64,000 nucleotides of DNA from positions 744,001 to 808,000 of the forward strand of contig NZ_WSEN01000010.1 of NCBI RefSeq assembly GCF_009758255.1. Reading direction: 5' to 3'. A model generated the notes under the pieces. That model saw only the letters and a list, made by a program, of their open reading frames with translations, was not told the DNA's origin and searched no databases. A program made the translations under genes and the position numbers. Shown here one piece after another: positions 25,768 to 34,913 of the stretch. This stretch comes from Microbacterium sp. MAH-37 (lineage in GTDB: Bacteria; Actinomycetota; Actinomycetes; Actinomycetales; Microbacteriaceae). Each line of letters starts with the position of its first letter. Within the stretch, counting starts at the first letter, position 1.

Positions 25768-26160
25768 TCAGCCCTGTGGCGCCAGCCCGAAGTGCTCCAG
25801 CTCGGCGTCATCCAGCATCCGGGACCTGATCAGGAAGCGCATGCCGGTCGGACCCTCCACGCTGAATCCCGCGCCGCGCCCCTCGACGACGTCGACCGTG
25901 AGGTGGGTGTACTTCCAGTACTCGAACTGGGACTCCGACATGAACATCTCCACAGGGACGTCCAGCCCCACATCCAGATCCCCGAGCTTCACGTCGCCCG
26001 GTCCGGTGAGGAACATGCCGACCGGGTAGCACATCGGCGATGAGCCGTCGCAGCATCCACCGGACTGATGGAACATCAGCGGTCCGTGCTGGACGGTCAG
26101 CTGCCGCAGCAGGGCCGCCGCGTCCGCGGACACGGCGACCCTGGACAACTGCTCGGGCAT
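25768..26160 (-). CDS. DUF779 family protein
   Basis: 130-residue cytoplasmic protein with the family pattern HGPLMFHQSGGCCDGSSPMCYPVG, whose clustered cysteines (CC and MC) may bind a metal, and the later SQFEYWKYTHLTVDVVEGRGAGFS. DUF779 genes typically follow aldehyde dehydrogenase genes in actinobacteria. Here its ATG overlaps the ald stop (TGATG). The role is unknown, probably accessory to the dehydrogenase. Confidence 0.9.
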   Translation of the reverse strand: MPEQLSRVAVSADAAALLRQLTVQHGPLMFHQSGGCCDGSSPMCYPVGMFLTGPGDVKLGDLDVGLDVPVEMFMSESQFEYWKYTHLTVDVVEGRGAGFSVEGPTGMRFLIRSRMLDDAELEHFGLAPQG

Positions 26161-27710
26161 CAGAAGAAGCCCATCGGGCCCTCGGCGTACGACACCAGCA
26201 GGTTCTTCGTCTGCTGGTAGTGGTCGAGCATCATCCGGTGGTTCTCGCGCCCGATGCCCGACTGCTTGTACCCGCCGAACGCCGCGTGCGCCGGGTACTG
26301 GTGGTACGTGTTCGTCCAGACTCGGCCGGCCTCGATCGCGCGACCCGCCCGATAGGCGGTGTCGCCGCTGCGGCTCCACACTCCGGCGCCCAGACCGTAC
26401 AGCGTGTCGTTCGCGATGCCGATCGCGTCGTCGAAGTCGGTGAAGCTCGTCACCGACAGCACGGGACCGAAGATCTCCTCCTGGAAGATGCGCATGTCGT
26501 TCGTGCCCTCGAAGACCGTCGGGGCGACGTAGTAGCCCTCGCTGAGGTCTCCGCCGAGGTCGACGCGCTCACCGCCGGCGAGCAGCCGCGCACCGCCCTG
26601 CTTGCCGATGTCGATGTAGCTGAGGATCTTCTCGAGCTGGTCGTTCGAGGCCTGCGCCCCGATCATGGTGTTCCGATCCAGTGGGTTCCCCTGGATGATC
26701 TTCCCGACCCGCGCGAGGCCGTCGGAGACGAATCCGTCGTAGATGGACGCCTGCACGAGCGCCCGTGAGGGGCAGGTGCAGACCTCGCCCTGGTTGAGGG
26801 CGAACATCGTGAAGCCCTCCAGTGCCTTGTCGTAGTACGGATCGCTCGTCGAGCGGGCGACGTCCTCGAAGAAGACGTTCGGCGACTTGCCTCCGAGCTC
26901 GAGGGTGACCGGGATGAGGTTCTGCGAGGCGTACTGCATGATCAGCCGGCCCGTGGTGGTCTCACCGGTGAACGCCACCTTGCGGATGCGCTTGTGCTGC
27001 GCGAGCGGTGCGCCCGCTTCGATCCCGAAGCCGTTCACGATGTTGACGACACCGGCGGGTAGCAGGTCGCCGATGATCTCGAACAGGAACAGGATCGATG
27101 CGGGGGTCTGCTCGGCGGGCTTGATCACGACACAGTTGCCGGCGGCGAGGGCGGGGGCGAGCTTCCACACCGCCATCAGGATGGGGAAGTTCCACGGGAT
27201 GATCTGCCCGACCACGCCGAGCGGCTCATGGAAGTGGTACGCGACGGTGTTCTCATCGAGTTGACTGATGCCGCCCTCCTGCGCACGCAGGACCCCGGCG
27301 AAGTAGCGGAAGTGATCGATCGCCAGCGGGATGTCGGCGGCGAGCGTCTCGCGGACGGGCTTGCCGTTCTCCCACGTCTCGGCGACGGCGATCTCCTCGA
27401 GATGCTGCTCCATCCGGTCCGCGATCTTGTTGAGCACGACGGAGCGCTCGGCGGGGCTGGTCCTTCCCCAGCTCTCGAACGCCCGCCACGCCACCTCGAC
27501 GGCGCGGTCGATGTCCTCCGCCGTGCCGCGGGCGATCTCGGTGAACGGCTTGCCGTTGACCGGGCTGATGTTCTCGAAGTACTGGCCCTTCACCGGCTCG
27601 ACGAACTCTCCGCCGATGTAGTGCCCGTAGCGGGATCGGTAGTTCGCGATCGCACCGGCCTGGCCGGGAGCCGCATAGGCGGTCGACGCGGTCTCTTCGA
27701 CGATGGTCAT
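26160..27710 (-). CDS. Aldehyde dehydrogenase (acetaldehyde type)
   Basis: 516-residue NAD(P)-dependent enzyme oxidising an aldehyde, probably acetaldehyde or a short-chain homologue, to the acid. [25 protein letters not shown], the glutamate motif LELGGKSPN, and the catalytic cysteine in [14 protein letters not shown] are clear. The C-terminus ([20 protein letters not shown]) matches the ExaC-like group. The ATG at 27710 has AAGGAG six bases upstream. It precedes DUF779 with overlap and follows a GAF-domain regulator by 108 bases, so the three form an aldehyde or alcohol response module. Confidence 0.95.
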   Translation of the reverse strand: MTIVEETASTAYAAPGQAGAIANYRSRYGHYIGGEFVEPVKGQYFENISPVNGKPFTEIARGTAEDIDRAVEVAWRAFESWGRTSPAERSVVLNKIADRMEQHLEEIAVAETWENGKPVRETLAADIPLAIDHFRYFAGVLRAQEGGISQLDENTVAYHFHEPLGVVGQIIPWNFPILMAVWKLAPALAAGNCVVIKPAEQTPASILFLFEIIGDLLPAGVVNIVNGFGIEAGAPLAQHKRIRKVAFTGETTTGRLIMQYASQNLIPVTLELGGKSPNVFFEDVARSTSDPYYDKALEGFTMFALNQGEVCTCPSRALVQASIYDGFVSDGLARVGKIIQGNPLDRNTMIGAQASNDQLEKILSYIDIGKQGGARLLAGGERVDLGGDLSEGYYVAPTVFEGTNDMRIFQEEIFGPVLSVTSFTDFDDAIGIANDTLYGLGAGVWSRSGDTAYRAGRAIEAGRVWTNTYHQYPAHAAFGGYKQSGIGRENHRMMLDHYQQTKNLLVSYAEGPMGFF

Positions 27711-27818
27711 GGTGTCTCCTTCGACTGCGGCGGCGTCGGTGCCGTCCGATGTGAAGAAGGTAGGTCGTGCCACGTTGCACGACCGTGCGCCACGTTGCAT
27801 CCGGTTGCGAGGGACGCG

Positions 27819-29165
27819 CTATCCCGACGGCTCGAGCTTCTCGATCCGGGCGACCAGCCCCGCGCGCCGCGGCGAGCGGGCGGGCAGCATCTCCAGGCAG
27901 AGTCGCAGGACTGCGGCATCCGACGCTCCCTCGGGGATCTCGACGTAGGCCAGGAGCACCTCGACACTCGCCTCGGTGAGCATCGTCTCGCGCAGGATGC
28001 CCCGCAGGCTCTCCCGCACCTCGACGACGCCGGGGGCGTCGGAGTCGGGCAGCACCGGCCCGCGGTACGCCGACAGCGCGACGCGATGCGCCCCGCGATC
28101 CAGCAGCGACAGCACGTTCTGCGCGTCGGTCTCGAGCGGGATCGACAGCCGGTACGGCCGCGACTGCGGCACCAGCTCGGGCGAGATCCGCTCGAGGACC
28201 TTGCGCAGTCGCACCATCTCGGGTCGCAGCGTGTCCGGAGACGAACCCTCGCCGTACACGAGCTCTGCCAGACGCTCCGCCGACAGCCCCTGCCTGTGGG
28301 TGGCGAGCATGAGCAGGATCTCGGCGTGCCGGGCGCTGAGCTCGACGCTCGACTGGGCGTCGGAAATCGCGACGTCGAGACGGGCCCGATCGCGGCCGAG
28401 CACCTGCAGCTGCGCGCGCTCCGGCGTCTCCCGCAGGGGCCGGACGGTGGATGCCGGCGGTGACTGTCGACGTGCGGTCTCGGCTCTGGCGCGCAGACGC
28501 GAGATGAGCAGTTCGGACTCGACCGCACGGGCGGTGGCATCGACCAGCATCCTGGCCTGCGGCGACGCCGCCTCGTCACCGCCGGTGACGTCGATGACGC
28601 CGAGGATCCGGCGCGTCTCCGGATCGAAGACCGGAGCAGCTGTGCACGACCACGGCTGCACGAGCCGGTTGTAGTGCTCGGCATGGTGGATCTGCACGGA
28701 GTGGCCGAGCGTCAGCGCGGTGCCGGGAGCGGAGGTGCCGATCGTGCTCTCCGACCAGTTCGCTCCCTCGACGAAGCCCATCTCGCCCGACAGCATCCGC
28801 TGCCGCAGGTCGCCCTCGACCCAGAGCAGGCGTCCGGCATGGTCGCCGATGGCGACCACCACGCCCGACTCCTCCGGGGAGCCGGGCAGCAGCAGCGTGC
28901 GCACCAACTCGATAGCTCCGGCGAGCGGATGCCCGGAGCGATATGCCTCGAGCGCCTCCGGTGTGAACTCCAGCGGTGGCAGGCCCTCCGCACCGATGCG
29001 GTCCTGCCAGGCGCGCTCCCATGACGCGCGGATCAGCGGGCGCACCTGTTCCAGCCGGCGATCGTCCAGGTTGCCGGCGACGAGTTCCTCGTGTGCGCGC
29101 TCGATGATCAGGCGCGAGGCCTCCGGAGAGACGTCACGGGAGGAGGACCAGGACGACGGCGGCAC
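27819..29165 (-). CDS. GAF-domain transcriptional regulator of the aldehyde dehydrogenase
   Basis: 448-residue cytoplasmic regulator. After about 70 residues containing IRASWERAWQDRIG comes a GAF-like sensor (GVVVAIGDHAGRLLWVEGD, GTALTLGHSVQIHHAEHYN, WSCTAAPVFDPETRRILGVIDVTGG). A C-terminal winged-helix-like part follows (ELSARHAEILLMLATHRQGLSAERLAELVYGE, LRPEMVRLRKVLERI). This resembles AcoR-type activators without the AAA+ domain. The GTG at 29165 has GGAG upstream. A perfect TACACAGTGTA palindrome lies about 30 bases upstream and could be its own operator. Ligand unknown. Confidence 0.78.
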   Translation of the reverse strand: MPPSSWSSSRDVSPEASRLIIERAHEELVAGNLDDRRLEQVRPLIRASWERAWQDRIGAEGLPPLEFTPEALEAYRSGHPLAGAIELVRTLLLPGSPEESGVVVAIGDHAGRLLWVEGDLRQRMLSGEMGFVEGANWSESTIGTSAPGTALTLGHSVQIHHAEHYNRLVQPWSCTAAPVFDPETRRILGVIDVTGGDEAASPQARMLVDATARAVESELLISRLRARAETARRQSPPASTVRPLRETPERAQLQVLGRDRARLDVAISDAQSSVELSARHAEILLMLATHRQGLSAERLAELVYGEGSSPDTLRPEMVRLRKVLERISPELVPQSRPYRLSIPLETDAQNVLSLLDRGAHRVALSAYRGPVLPDSDAPGVVEVRESLRGILRETMLTEASVEVLLAYVEIPEGASDAAVLRLCLEMLPARSPRRAGLVARIEKLEPSG

Positions 29166-29188
29166 AGGACTCCAATCGGCACTGACGG

Positions 29189-29199
29189 GTGTACACAGT
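29189..29199. promoter_or_regulatory. TACACAGTGTA palindrome upstream of the GAF regulator
   Basis: An 11-base perfect palindrome lies just upstream of the GTG at 29165. Its minus-strand half TACACT also fits a -10 box, so it could be an operator overlapping the promoter. Confidence 0.3.
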
Positions 29200-29224
29200 G
29201 TAGATCGGGGCGCGGCCGGATCGG

Positions 29225-30943
29225 CTAGTGCCGGCGCACCGCCTCCCACTGCGCCCGGCGCTCGGCCTGGGCCACCGGATCGGGCACGGGCAGGGCGGCG
29301 AGCAGCTCGCGGGTGTACGGATCGCGCGGATCGCCGAGCACCTGAGCGGTCGTGCCCTGCTCCTTGATCTCGCCCTGCTGCAGCACGATGATGCGATCCG
29401 ACACCGCGTCGATCACGGCCAGGTCGTGGCTGATGAACAGTGACGCGAAACCGAGCTCGGCCTGCAGCTGCGTGAACAGCTCGAGCACGGTCGCCTGCAC
29501 CGAGACATCCAGCGCGCTGGTCGGCTCGTCGGCGATCAGCAGCTTCGGATCCAGCGCCAGGGCGCGCGCCAGTGACGCGCGCTGACGCTGGCCGCCGGAC
29601 AGCTCGTGCGGATACCGGTCGCCGAAGTTCGTAGGCAGACGCACCGCGTCGAGCAGCTCGTTCACCCGGGGGCGGGCGGCCGAGAGACCGGATGCCCGGC
29701 CGTGCACGATCAGCGGCTCGGCGACGCACTCCGCGATCGTCAGCAGCGGGTTGAAGCTCGTCGCGGGGTCCTGGAACACGAATCCGATCTGCGGACGCAG
29801 CGGGGTGAGCGAGCGGGTCTTCGCGCCTCGCATCTCGTGTCCGAGCACGGTGAGCGATCCGCCGAGCACGGTGGTCAGGCCCACGACGGCGCGGCCGATC
29901 GTGGTCTTACCCGAGCCGGACTCCCCCACCAGGCCGACGACCTCACCGGGCCCGACGTGGAAGTCCACGCCCTTCACCGCCATGACCGCGCCCCGGCCGA
30001 AGCGACCGGGGTAGCCGATCTCGGCGCCGGATGCCACGATCAGGCTGCCCTCGGGAACGGGCGGGGCGACGTGCGGTCCTTCGTCTCGCTTCGCTCGCTC
30101 AGGATCCGAGGTGCCCACAGAAGGGGCAGAGGCCGACTTGCCCTGCCCGACATGCGGGACGGCTGCGAGCAGCTTCTTCGTGTACTCCTCACGCGGGTGC
30201 GAGAACAGCTCCTGTACCGGGGCCTCTTCGACGATGTCGCCCTGGTACATCACGATCACGCGGTCGGCGAGGTCGGCGACCACGCCCATGTTGTGCGTGA
30301 TCAGCACGATCGTCGCACCGAACTCGTCGCGGCAGGTGCGCAGCAGGTCGAGGATCTCGGCCTGCACGGTGACATCCAGCGCCGTGGTCGGCTCGTCTGC
30401 GATGATCAGCCCGGCGTTCAGCACCAGCGCCATCGCGATGACGATGCGCTGCTTCTGCCCGCCCGAGAACTGATGCGGGTAGTCGTCGACGCGCTTCTCG
30501 GGCGACGGGATGCCGACGCGCCGCATGATGTCGATCGCCCGCTCCCGGGCATCCTTCTTCGACAGCTTCGTGTGGGCGCGGATGCCCTCGGCGATCTGCC
30601 ACCCCACGGTGTAGACCGGGTTCAGCGCGGTCGACGGCTCCTGGAAAACCATCGCCGCATCGCGCCCGCGCATCGCACGCAGCTTCGCCTGCGAGGCGTG
30701 CACGATGTCGGTCTCGCCACCCTCGCGGCCCCGCACGATCACGGCGCCCGAGGTGGTGGCCGTCTCGGGCAGCAGCCCGAGCAGCGTGTTCGCGGTGACG
30801 GTCTTGCCCGAGCCGGACTCGCCGACGATCGCGAGCACCTCGCCCGAGCTCGCGCTCAGGGAGATGCCCTTCACGGCCTCGACGGGTTCGCCGTCGGTGG
30901 CGAACACGACCCGCAGATCGCGGATCTCTGCGACATCCGTCAC
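29225..30943 (-). CDS. Peptide-type ABC importer, fused double ATP-binding protein (DppD-DppF)
   Basis: 572-residue protein with two complete ABC ATPases, joined by a linker near residues 268-300. Walker A is GESGSGKT at 41-48 and again in the second half; the signatures are FSGGQKQR and LSGGQRQR; the Walker B motifs are [11 protein letters not shown] and [11 protein letters not shown]. It powers the dipeptide/oligopeptide/nickel-type permease encoded upstream. The GTG at 30943 overlaps an 11-codon leader ORF (GTGA); a GTG at 30994 is also in frame. The linker reads [11 protein letters not shown], which comes from a palindromic repeat at 30078-30109. Confidence 0.93.
   Translation of the reverse strand: MTDVAEIRDLRVVFATDGEPVEAVKGISLSASSGEVLAIVGESGSGKTVTANTLLGLLPETATTSGAVIVRGREGGETDIVHASQAKLRAMRGRDAAMVFQEPSTALNPVYTVGWQIAEGIRAHTKLSKKDARERAIDIMRRVGIPSPEKRVDDYPHQFSGGQKQRIVIAMALVLNAGLIIADEPTTALDVTVQAEILDLLRTCRDEFGATIVLITHNMGVVADLADRVIVMYQGDIVEEAPVQELFSHPREEYTKKLLAAVPHVGQGKSASAPSVGTSDPERAKRDEGPHVAPPVPEGSLIVASGAEIGYPGRFGRGAVMAVKGVDFHVGPGEVVGLVGESGSGKTTIGRAVVGLTTVLGGSLTVLGHEMRGAKTRSLTPLRPQIGFVFQDPATSFNPLLTIAECVAEPLIVHGRASGLSAARPRVNELLDAVRLPTNFGDRYPHELSGGQRQRASLARALALDPKLLIADEPTSALDVSVQATVLELFTQLQAELGFASLFISHDLAVIDAVSDRIIVLQQGEIKEQGTTAQVLGDPRDPYTRELLAALPVPDPVAQAERRAQWEAVRRH
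30078..30109. repeat. GAGCGAGCG-type palindromic repeat inside the ABC ATPase gene
   Basis: This 32-base element is 28/32 identical to 49792-49823 in the methyltransferase gene. Both are in frame and on the minus strand encode [11 protein letters not shown] and SDPERAARDEG. It resembles the repetitive palindromes common in actinobacterial spacers. Confidence 0.75.
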
Positions 30944-30975
30944 TTCGACTCGCTCCGCTCGCTCAGTACAAGCAT
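30940..30975 (-). CDS. 11-codon leader ORF before the ABC ATPase
   Basis: Reads [11 protein letters not shown]. It has the best ribosome site here (AGGAGG nine bases upstream of the ATG at 30975), and its TGA overlaps the ATPase GTG (GTGA). The sequence from CTGAG onward is a copy of the palindromic repeat. The peptide is probably a coupling leader made by the insertion and may have no function. Confidence 0.35.
   Translation of the reverse strand: MLVLSERSESK
30943..30966. repeat. Palindromic repeat at the ABC ATPase start
   Basis: CTTCGACTCGCTCCGCTCGC and the following TCAG match the core of the elements at 30078-30109 and 49792-49823. It lies between the ribosome site and the start codon of the ATPase gene. 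Confidence 0.7.
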
Positions 30976-30977
30976 GA

Positions 30978-31976
30978 CTATTTACCTCCTGCACGACGGC
31001 GGGTGCGCAGTCGCGGATCGCTCAGATCGTTCAGGCTCTCGCCGACGAGGGTGATGCCCAGCACCACCAGCACGATCGCGAGACCGGGGAACACGCTGGT
31101 CCACCAGATGCCGCTGGTGACATCGCCCATGGCGCGGTTCAGGTCGTAGCCCCACTCGGCCGCTGCCGTCGCCTCGATGCCGAAGCCCAGGAAGCCGAGA
31201 CCGGCGAGGGTCAGCAGCGCCTCCGATGCGTTCAGCGTGATGAGCACCGGCAGCGTGCGCACCGAGTTGCGCAGCACGTGCCGCAGCAGGATGCGGTGCG
31301 TGGGCACGCCGATCACCTTCGCCGAGTCGACGAACGGCTCGGCGCGCACGCGCACCACTTCGGCGCGGATGACGCGGAAGTACTGCGGCACGAACACCAC
31401 CGTGATCGCGATCGCCGTCGCCATGATGCCGCCCAGCAGGTTGGACTGCCCATGGCTGATCACGATCGACATGACGATCGCGAGCAGCAGCGACGGGAAC
31501 GCGTAGATCGCGTCGGCGAGCACGACGAGGATGCGGTCGAGCCATCCGCCGAAGTACCCGGCGAGCAGTCCGAGGGCGATGCCGACGAAGATCGAGCAGA
31601 TGATCGCCGCGATGATCACGAGCAGCGCGGTCTGCGCTCCCCAGATCACCCGCGACAGCACATCGAAGCCCGAGACCGTGGTGCCGAGCAGGTTGGTCGC
31701 GTTCGGCGGCTGGCGGGTGCCGAACGAGACGCCGGCATCGGTCTGCTGCTGCGCCCAGCCGTACGGCGCCAGCACCGGGGCCAGGACGGCCACCAGGATG
31801 AAGACCGCGGTGATGATCAGGCCGGTGACCAGCATCCCGCGCTGCAGCCCGACGCTCTGCCGCAGGTGCGAGACGACAGGCAGACGCTCGGTCCAGCGCT
31901 TCTTGCGCGGCGGGACGGCGGCGAGCGCCTCCGTCTTCGGAGTGGGGAGGTCGGTGGATTCGGGGATGACACCCAT
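30978..31976 (-). CDS. Peptide-type ABC importer permease (DppC-like)
   Basis: 332-residue inner-membrane permease. A cytoplasmic N-terminus of about 50 residues is followed by six hydrophobic segments. The family regions are LLGTTVSGFDVLSRVIWGAQTAL, the EAA-type loop VRAEPFVDSAKVIGVPTHRILLRHVLRN and GFGIEATAAAEWGYDLNRAMG. It pairs with the DppB-like protein encoded one base upstream. Its stop (TAG at 30978-30980) lies within the ribosome site of the ATPase leader. Confidence 0.94.
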   Translation of the reverse strand: MGVIPESTDLPTPKTEALAAVPPRKKRWTERLPVVSHLRQSVGLQRGMLVTGLIITAVFILVAVLAPVLAPYGWAQQQTDAGVSFGTRQPPNATNLLGTTVSGFDVLSRVIWGAQTALLVIIAAIICSIFVGIALGLLAGYFGGWLDRILVVLADAIYAFPSLLLAIVMSIVISHGQSNLLGGIMATAIAITVVFVPQYFRVIRAEVVRVRAEPFVDSAKVIGVPTHRILLRHVLRNSVRTLPVLITLNASEALLTLAGLGFLGFGIEATAAAEWGYDLNRAMGDVTSGIWWTSVFPGLAIVLVVLGITLVGESLNDLSDPRLRTRRRAGGK

Positions 31977-31977
31977 G

Positions 31978-33057
31978 TCAGTACCTCACCCTCGGGTCGA
32001 TCATCGCGGCGACCATGTCGACGATGAAGTTGGTGACCGCGACGACCACGGCGATCATCACGACGATGCCCTGTACGGCGACGAAGTCGCGCGCCTTCAG
32101 GTACTCGGCGAGCATGAACCCGATGCCCTTCCATTCGAAGGTGCTCTCGGTGAGCACGGCGCCGGCGAGCAGCATCGCGATCTGCATGCCCATCACCGTG
32201 ATGATCGGGATGAGTGCCGGCCGGTAGGCGTGCTTGGTGAGCAGCCGGTACTCGCTGACCCCGCGGGACCGGCCGGAGGTGACGTACTGCTGCCCGAGCG
32301 TGCCGATCACGTTCGTGCGGATCAGGCGCAGGAACACGCCGGCGGTCAGCAGGCCCAGCGCGATGGCCGGGAGGATCGCGTGCTGCAGCACGTCGCCGAT
32401 CGCCGGGCCGTTGCCGAGCCGGATGGCGTCGAGCAGGTAGATGCCGGTGGGCGTGTCGATGCCCGCCATCAGCAGTTCGGTGCGGGTGTTTCCGCGGCCT
32501 GAGACCGGCAGCCAGTCCAGCCACACTGAGAAGATGAGCTTGAGCAGCAGACCGGCGAAGAAGATCGGGGTGGCGTACGCGAGGATCGCCATGACGCGCA
32601 GCGTCGCATCCTGCCAGCGGTCGCGACGGTAGGCGGCGATCAGGCCCAGCGGGATGCTGATCAGCAGCGCGACGATGAGGGCGTACAGCGCGAGCTCGAG
32701 CGTCGCCGAGCCGTACTGCAGCAGGATCTCGGTCACCGGACGGCGGTCGGTGAGCGTGGTGCCGAAGTCACCGCGCAGGATGCCGCCGAGGTACTCCAGG
32801 TACTGCACGATGAGCGGCCGGTCGAATCCGGCCTCGTGAACGCGCTGCGCCAACTGGTCGGGTGGCAGGCGACCGCCGAGGGCGGCGGTGATGGGATCTC
32901 CGGTGATCCGCATCAGGAAGAAGACCGTCGTCACCAGGATCAGGACGGTGGGGATGATCAGCAGCAGGCGGATCACGATGTAGCGCCACAGTCCGCCGCC
33001 GGCGGAGCGGCTGCGGGGCTGGGCGGGCATGAGGGCGTCGACGACCTCGTCGGCCAT
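31978..33057 (-). CDS. Peptide-type ABC importer permease (DppB-like)
   Basis: 359-residue inner-membrane permease with about six helices (first IRLLLIIPTVLILVTTVFFLMR). GDFGTTLTDRRPVTEILLQ, the EAA loop YVTSGRSRGVSEYRLLTKHAYRPALIP and the C-terminal FVAVQGIVVMIAVVVAVTNFIVDM are typical. The gene starts just after a strong hairpin that separates it from the binding-protein gene. Confidence 0.94.
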   Translation of the reverse strand: MADEVVDALMPAQPRSRSAGGGLWRYIVIRLLLIIPTVLILVTTVFFLMRITGDPITAALGGRLPPDQLAQRVHEAGFDRPLIVQYLEYLGGILRGDFGTTLTDRRPVTEILLQYGSATLELALYALIVALLISIPLGLIAAYRRDRWQDATLRVMAILAYATPIFFAGLLLKLIFSVWLDWLPVSGRGNTRTELLMAGIDTPTGIYLLDAIRLGNGPAIGDVLQHAILPAIALGLLTAGVFLRLIRTNVIGTLGQQYVTSGRSRGVSEYRLLTKHAYRPALIPIITVMGMQIAMLLAGAVLTESTFEWKGIGFMLAEYLKARDFVAVQGIVVMIAVVVAVTNFIVDMVAAMIDPRVRY

Positions 33058-33091
33058 GGGGTACCTCGTTCTTGCGTTCTTCGGGCGAGTC

Positions 33092-33131
33092 GGTCTCGGG
33101 GATGCCGCAGGACTGCGGCATCCCCGAGACC
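33092..33131 (-). terminator. Perfect 19-bp hairpin between binding-protein and permease genes
   Basis: GGTCTCGGGGATGCCGCAG (33092-33110) pairs with 33113-33131 with no mismatch. It sits nine bases after the binding-protein stop. Such intra-operon hairpins commonly let the binding protein be expressed more than the permeases. Confidence 0.85.
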
Positions 33132-33139
33132 AGAACGCG

Positions 33140-34771
33140 TTACTTGCTCAGCGGCGCGTAGCGGAACTTGAACGAGGCGTCCAGGGTGGTGCCCTTCACG
33201 TCCTTGCCCACGATCGCGACCTGCTTGCCCTGCAGGATCGGCAGCGTGGACAGGTCCTTCGCCACCATCTCCTGGATCTGGCCGAGCTGGTCGAGGCGCG
33301 CGGCCTGATCGGTCTCGGTCTGCTCCTTGACGATGGCGTCGTTGACGGCCTTGTTGTCGTAGTGGTTCGCGAGGAAGTTCTCGGTCATGAAGAACGGCGA
33401 CAGGTAGTTGTCGGCGTCCGAGTAGTCCGGGAACCAGCCCAGCTGGTACATCGGGTACACGTCCGCGGTGCGGTCCTTGGAGTACTGCACCCACTCGGTC
33501 TGCTGCAGGTTGACCGTGAAGAGGCCGCCCTTCTCGAGCTGCGTCTTGTACGCGGCGTACTCGTCACCCGAGGACGGGCCGTAGTGGTCGCCGTTGTACT
33601 GCAGGTTCAGCGTGACCGGCGTCTGCACACCGGCATCGGCCAGCACCTTGGCCGCCTTGTCGGCGTCCGGGCCGCCGTTGCCGTCGCCGTAGAGGTCCTT
33701 CAGCGGCGTGGTCGCACCGGGCATGCCCTCGGGCACGTACGAGTACAGCGGGCTGTAGGTGTCCTTGTAGACGTCCGTCGCAACCGCCTGGCGGTCGATC
33801 AGGTCGGCCATCGCCTGGCGCACGGCGAGCGACTTGGCCGCGTCGGCCTCGGGGGTCTTCACGCCGAACGGCATCGTGTCGATGTTGAACGTGATGTAGC
33901 GGATCTCGCCGCCGGGACCGTCGACGACCTTGACCTTGTCCTTCTGCTTGCCGAGGTCCTCGACGTCGGTGGCCGACAGGCTGCGGAACGCCACGTCGAT
34001 GTCGCCGTTGCCGATCGCGAGCTTCAGGTTCGAGGCGTCGGCGTAGTACTTCGCCTGAACGCTGGTGTTCTCCGCCGCGCCGAGGCTGCCCTTGTAGTCG
34101 GGGTTCGGCTTGTACGAGACCAGCTCGTTCACCTTGTACGAGTCGATCGTGTACTGGCCGGCGAACGCCTTGCCCTTGACGATGTCGTCGTCCGGGGTGA
34201 CCGCGTCGGGCGAGAAGACGTCCTCGTCGACGATCGGGCCGGCCGGGCTGGAGAGGATCAGCGGCCAGATCTGATCGTTGCCGTTCTTCAGCGTGAAAAC
34301 GACGGTGGTGTCGTCGGGCGCCTCGACCGAGGCGAGGTTGTTCAGCAGCGAGGACGGACCGTTCGGGTCGGCGATCTTCACCATGCGGTCGAACGTGAAC
34401 TTCACGTCGCTCGAGGTGAGGTCGTTGCCGTTGGCGAACTTCAGACCGGACTTGAGCTTGACGGTGTACTCGGTCGGCGAGGTGAACTCGGCCGACTCGG
34501 CGATGTCGGGGCTGACCTCGGCGGTGCCGTACTTGCTGTTCAGCAGGAACGGGTAGATCTGGTTCATCACGGCGAACGAGCCGTTGTCGTACGAACCGGC
34601 CGGGTCGAGCGAGACGATCTTGTCGGTCGTGCCGACGACGATCTCACCGCCGGCGGAGTCTCCGCCCTTGTCATCGGTGTCGCCGGTGCTGGTCGCGCAG
34701 CCCGAGAGCACGAGCGCTGCGATTCCGATCGTTCCGACGGCCAGGCCGATGCGGCCCTTGGTGGTCTTCAT
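33140..34771 (-). CDS. Peptide-type ABC importer substrate-binding lipoprotein
   Basis: 543-residue SBP_bac_5 (DppA/OppA) protein exposed outside the membrane. The signal ends in the lipobox LSGC (Cys25). The mature part has GGEIVVGTTDKIVSLDPAGSYD, EYTVKLKSGLKFANGNDLTSSDVKFTFDRM and other typical regions. The ATG at 34771 has GGAG nine bases upstream. It is the first gene of the importer. Peptide, nickel or sugar-like substrates all occur in this family, so the ligand is unknown. Confidence 0.93.
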   Translation of the reverse strand: MKTTKGRIGLAVGTIGIAALVLSGCATSTGDTDDKGGDSAGGEIVVGTTDKIVSLDPAGSYDNGSFAVMNQIYPFLLNSKYGTAEVSPDIAESAEFTSPTEYTVKLKSGLKFANGNDLTSSDVKFTFDRMVKIADPNGPSSLLNNLASVEAPDDTTVVFTLKNGNDQIWPLILSSPAGPIVDEDVFSPDAVTPDDDIVKGKAFAGQYTIDSYKVNELVSYKPNPDYKGSLGAAENTSVQAKYYADASNLKLAIGNGDIDVAFRSLSATDVEDLGKQKDKVKVVDGPGGEIRYITFNIDTMPFGVKTPEADAAKSLAVRQAMADLIDRQAVATDVYKDTYSPLYSYVPEGMPGATTPLKDLYGDGNGGPDADKAAKVLADAGVQTPVTLNLQYNGDHYGPSSGDEYAAYKTQLEKGGLFTVNLQQTEWVQYSKDRTADVYPMYQLGWFPDYSDADNYLSPFFMTENFLANHYDNKAVNDAIVKEQTETDQAARLDQLGQIQEMVAKDLSTLPILQGKQVAIVGKDVKGTTLDASFKFRYAPLSK

Positions 34772-34913
34772 TGACATACTCCTACCCTGTGGTGGTTCGG
34801 GTTCCCGCGGACGTCCACGTACGCGGTCGGGGTTCACACTAAATCACGGTCGCCGAGATACCCAACCGATCGGACAGTTTCGTGACGAGACCGACACTCA
34901 ACGGACGTGGGAC

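Noticed and set aside
34772-34913. A tRNA-like GGTTCGGGTTCCC stretch before the dpp binding-protein gene
   Set aside because: No acceptor stem or anticodon arm can be folded around it.
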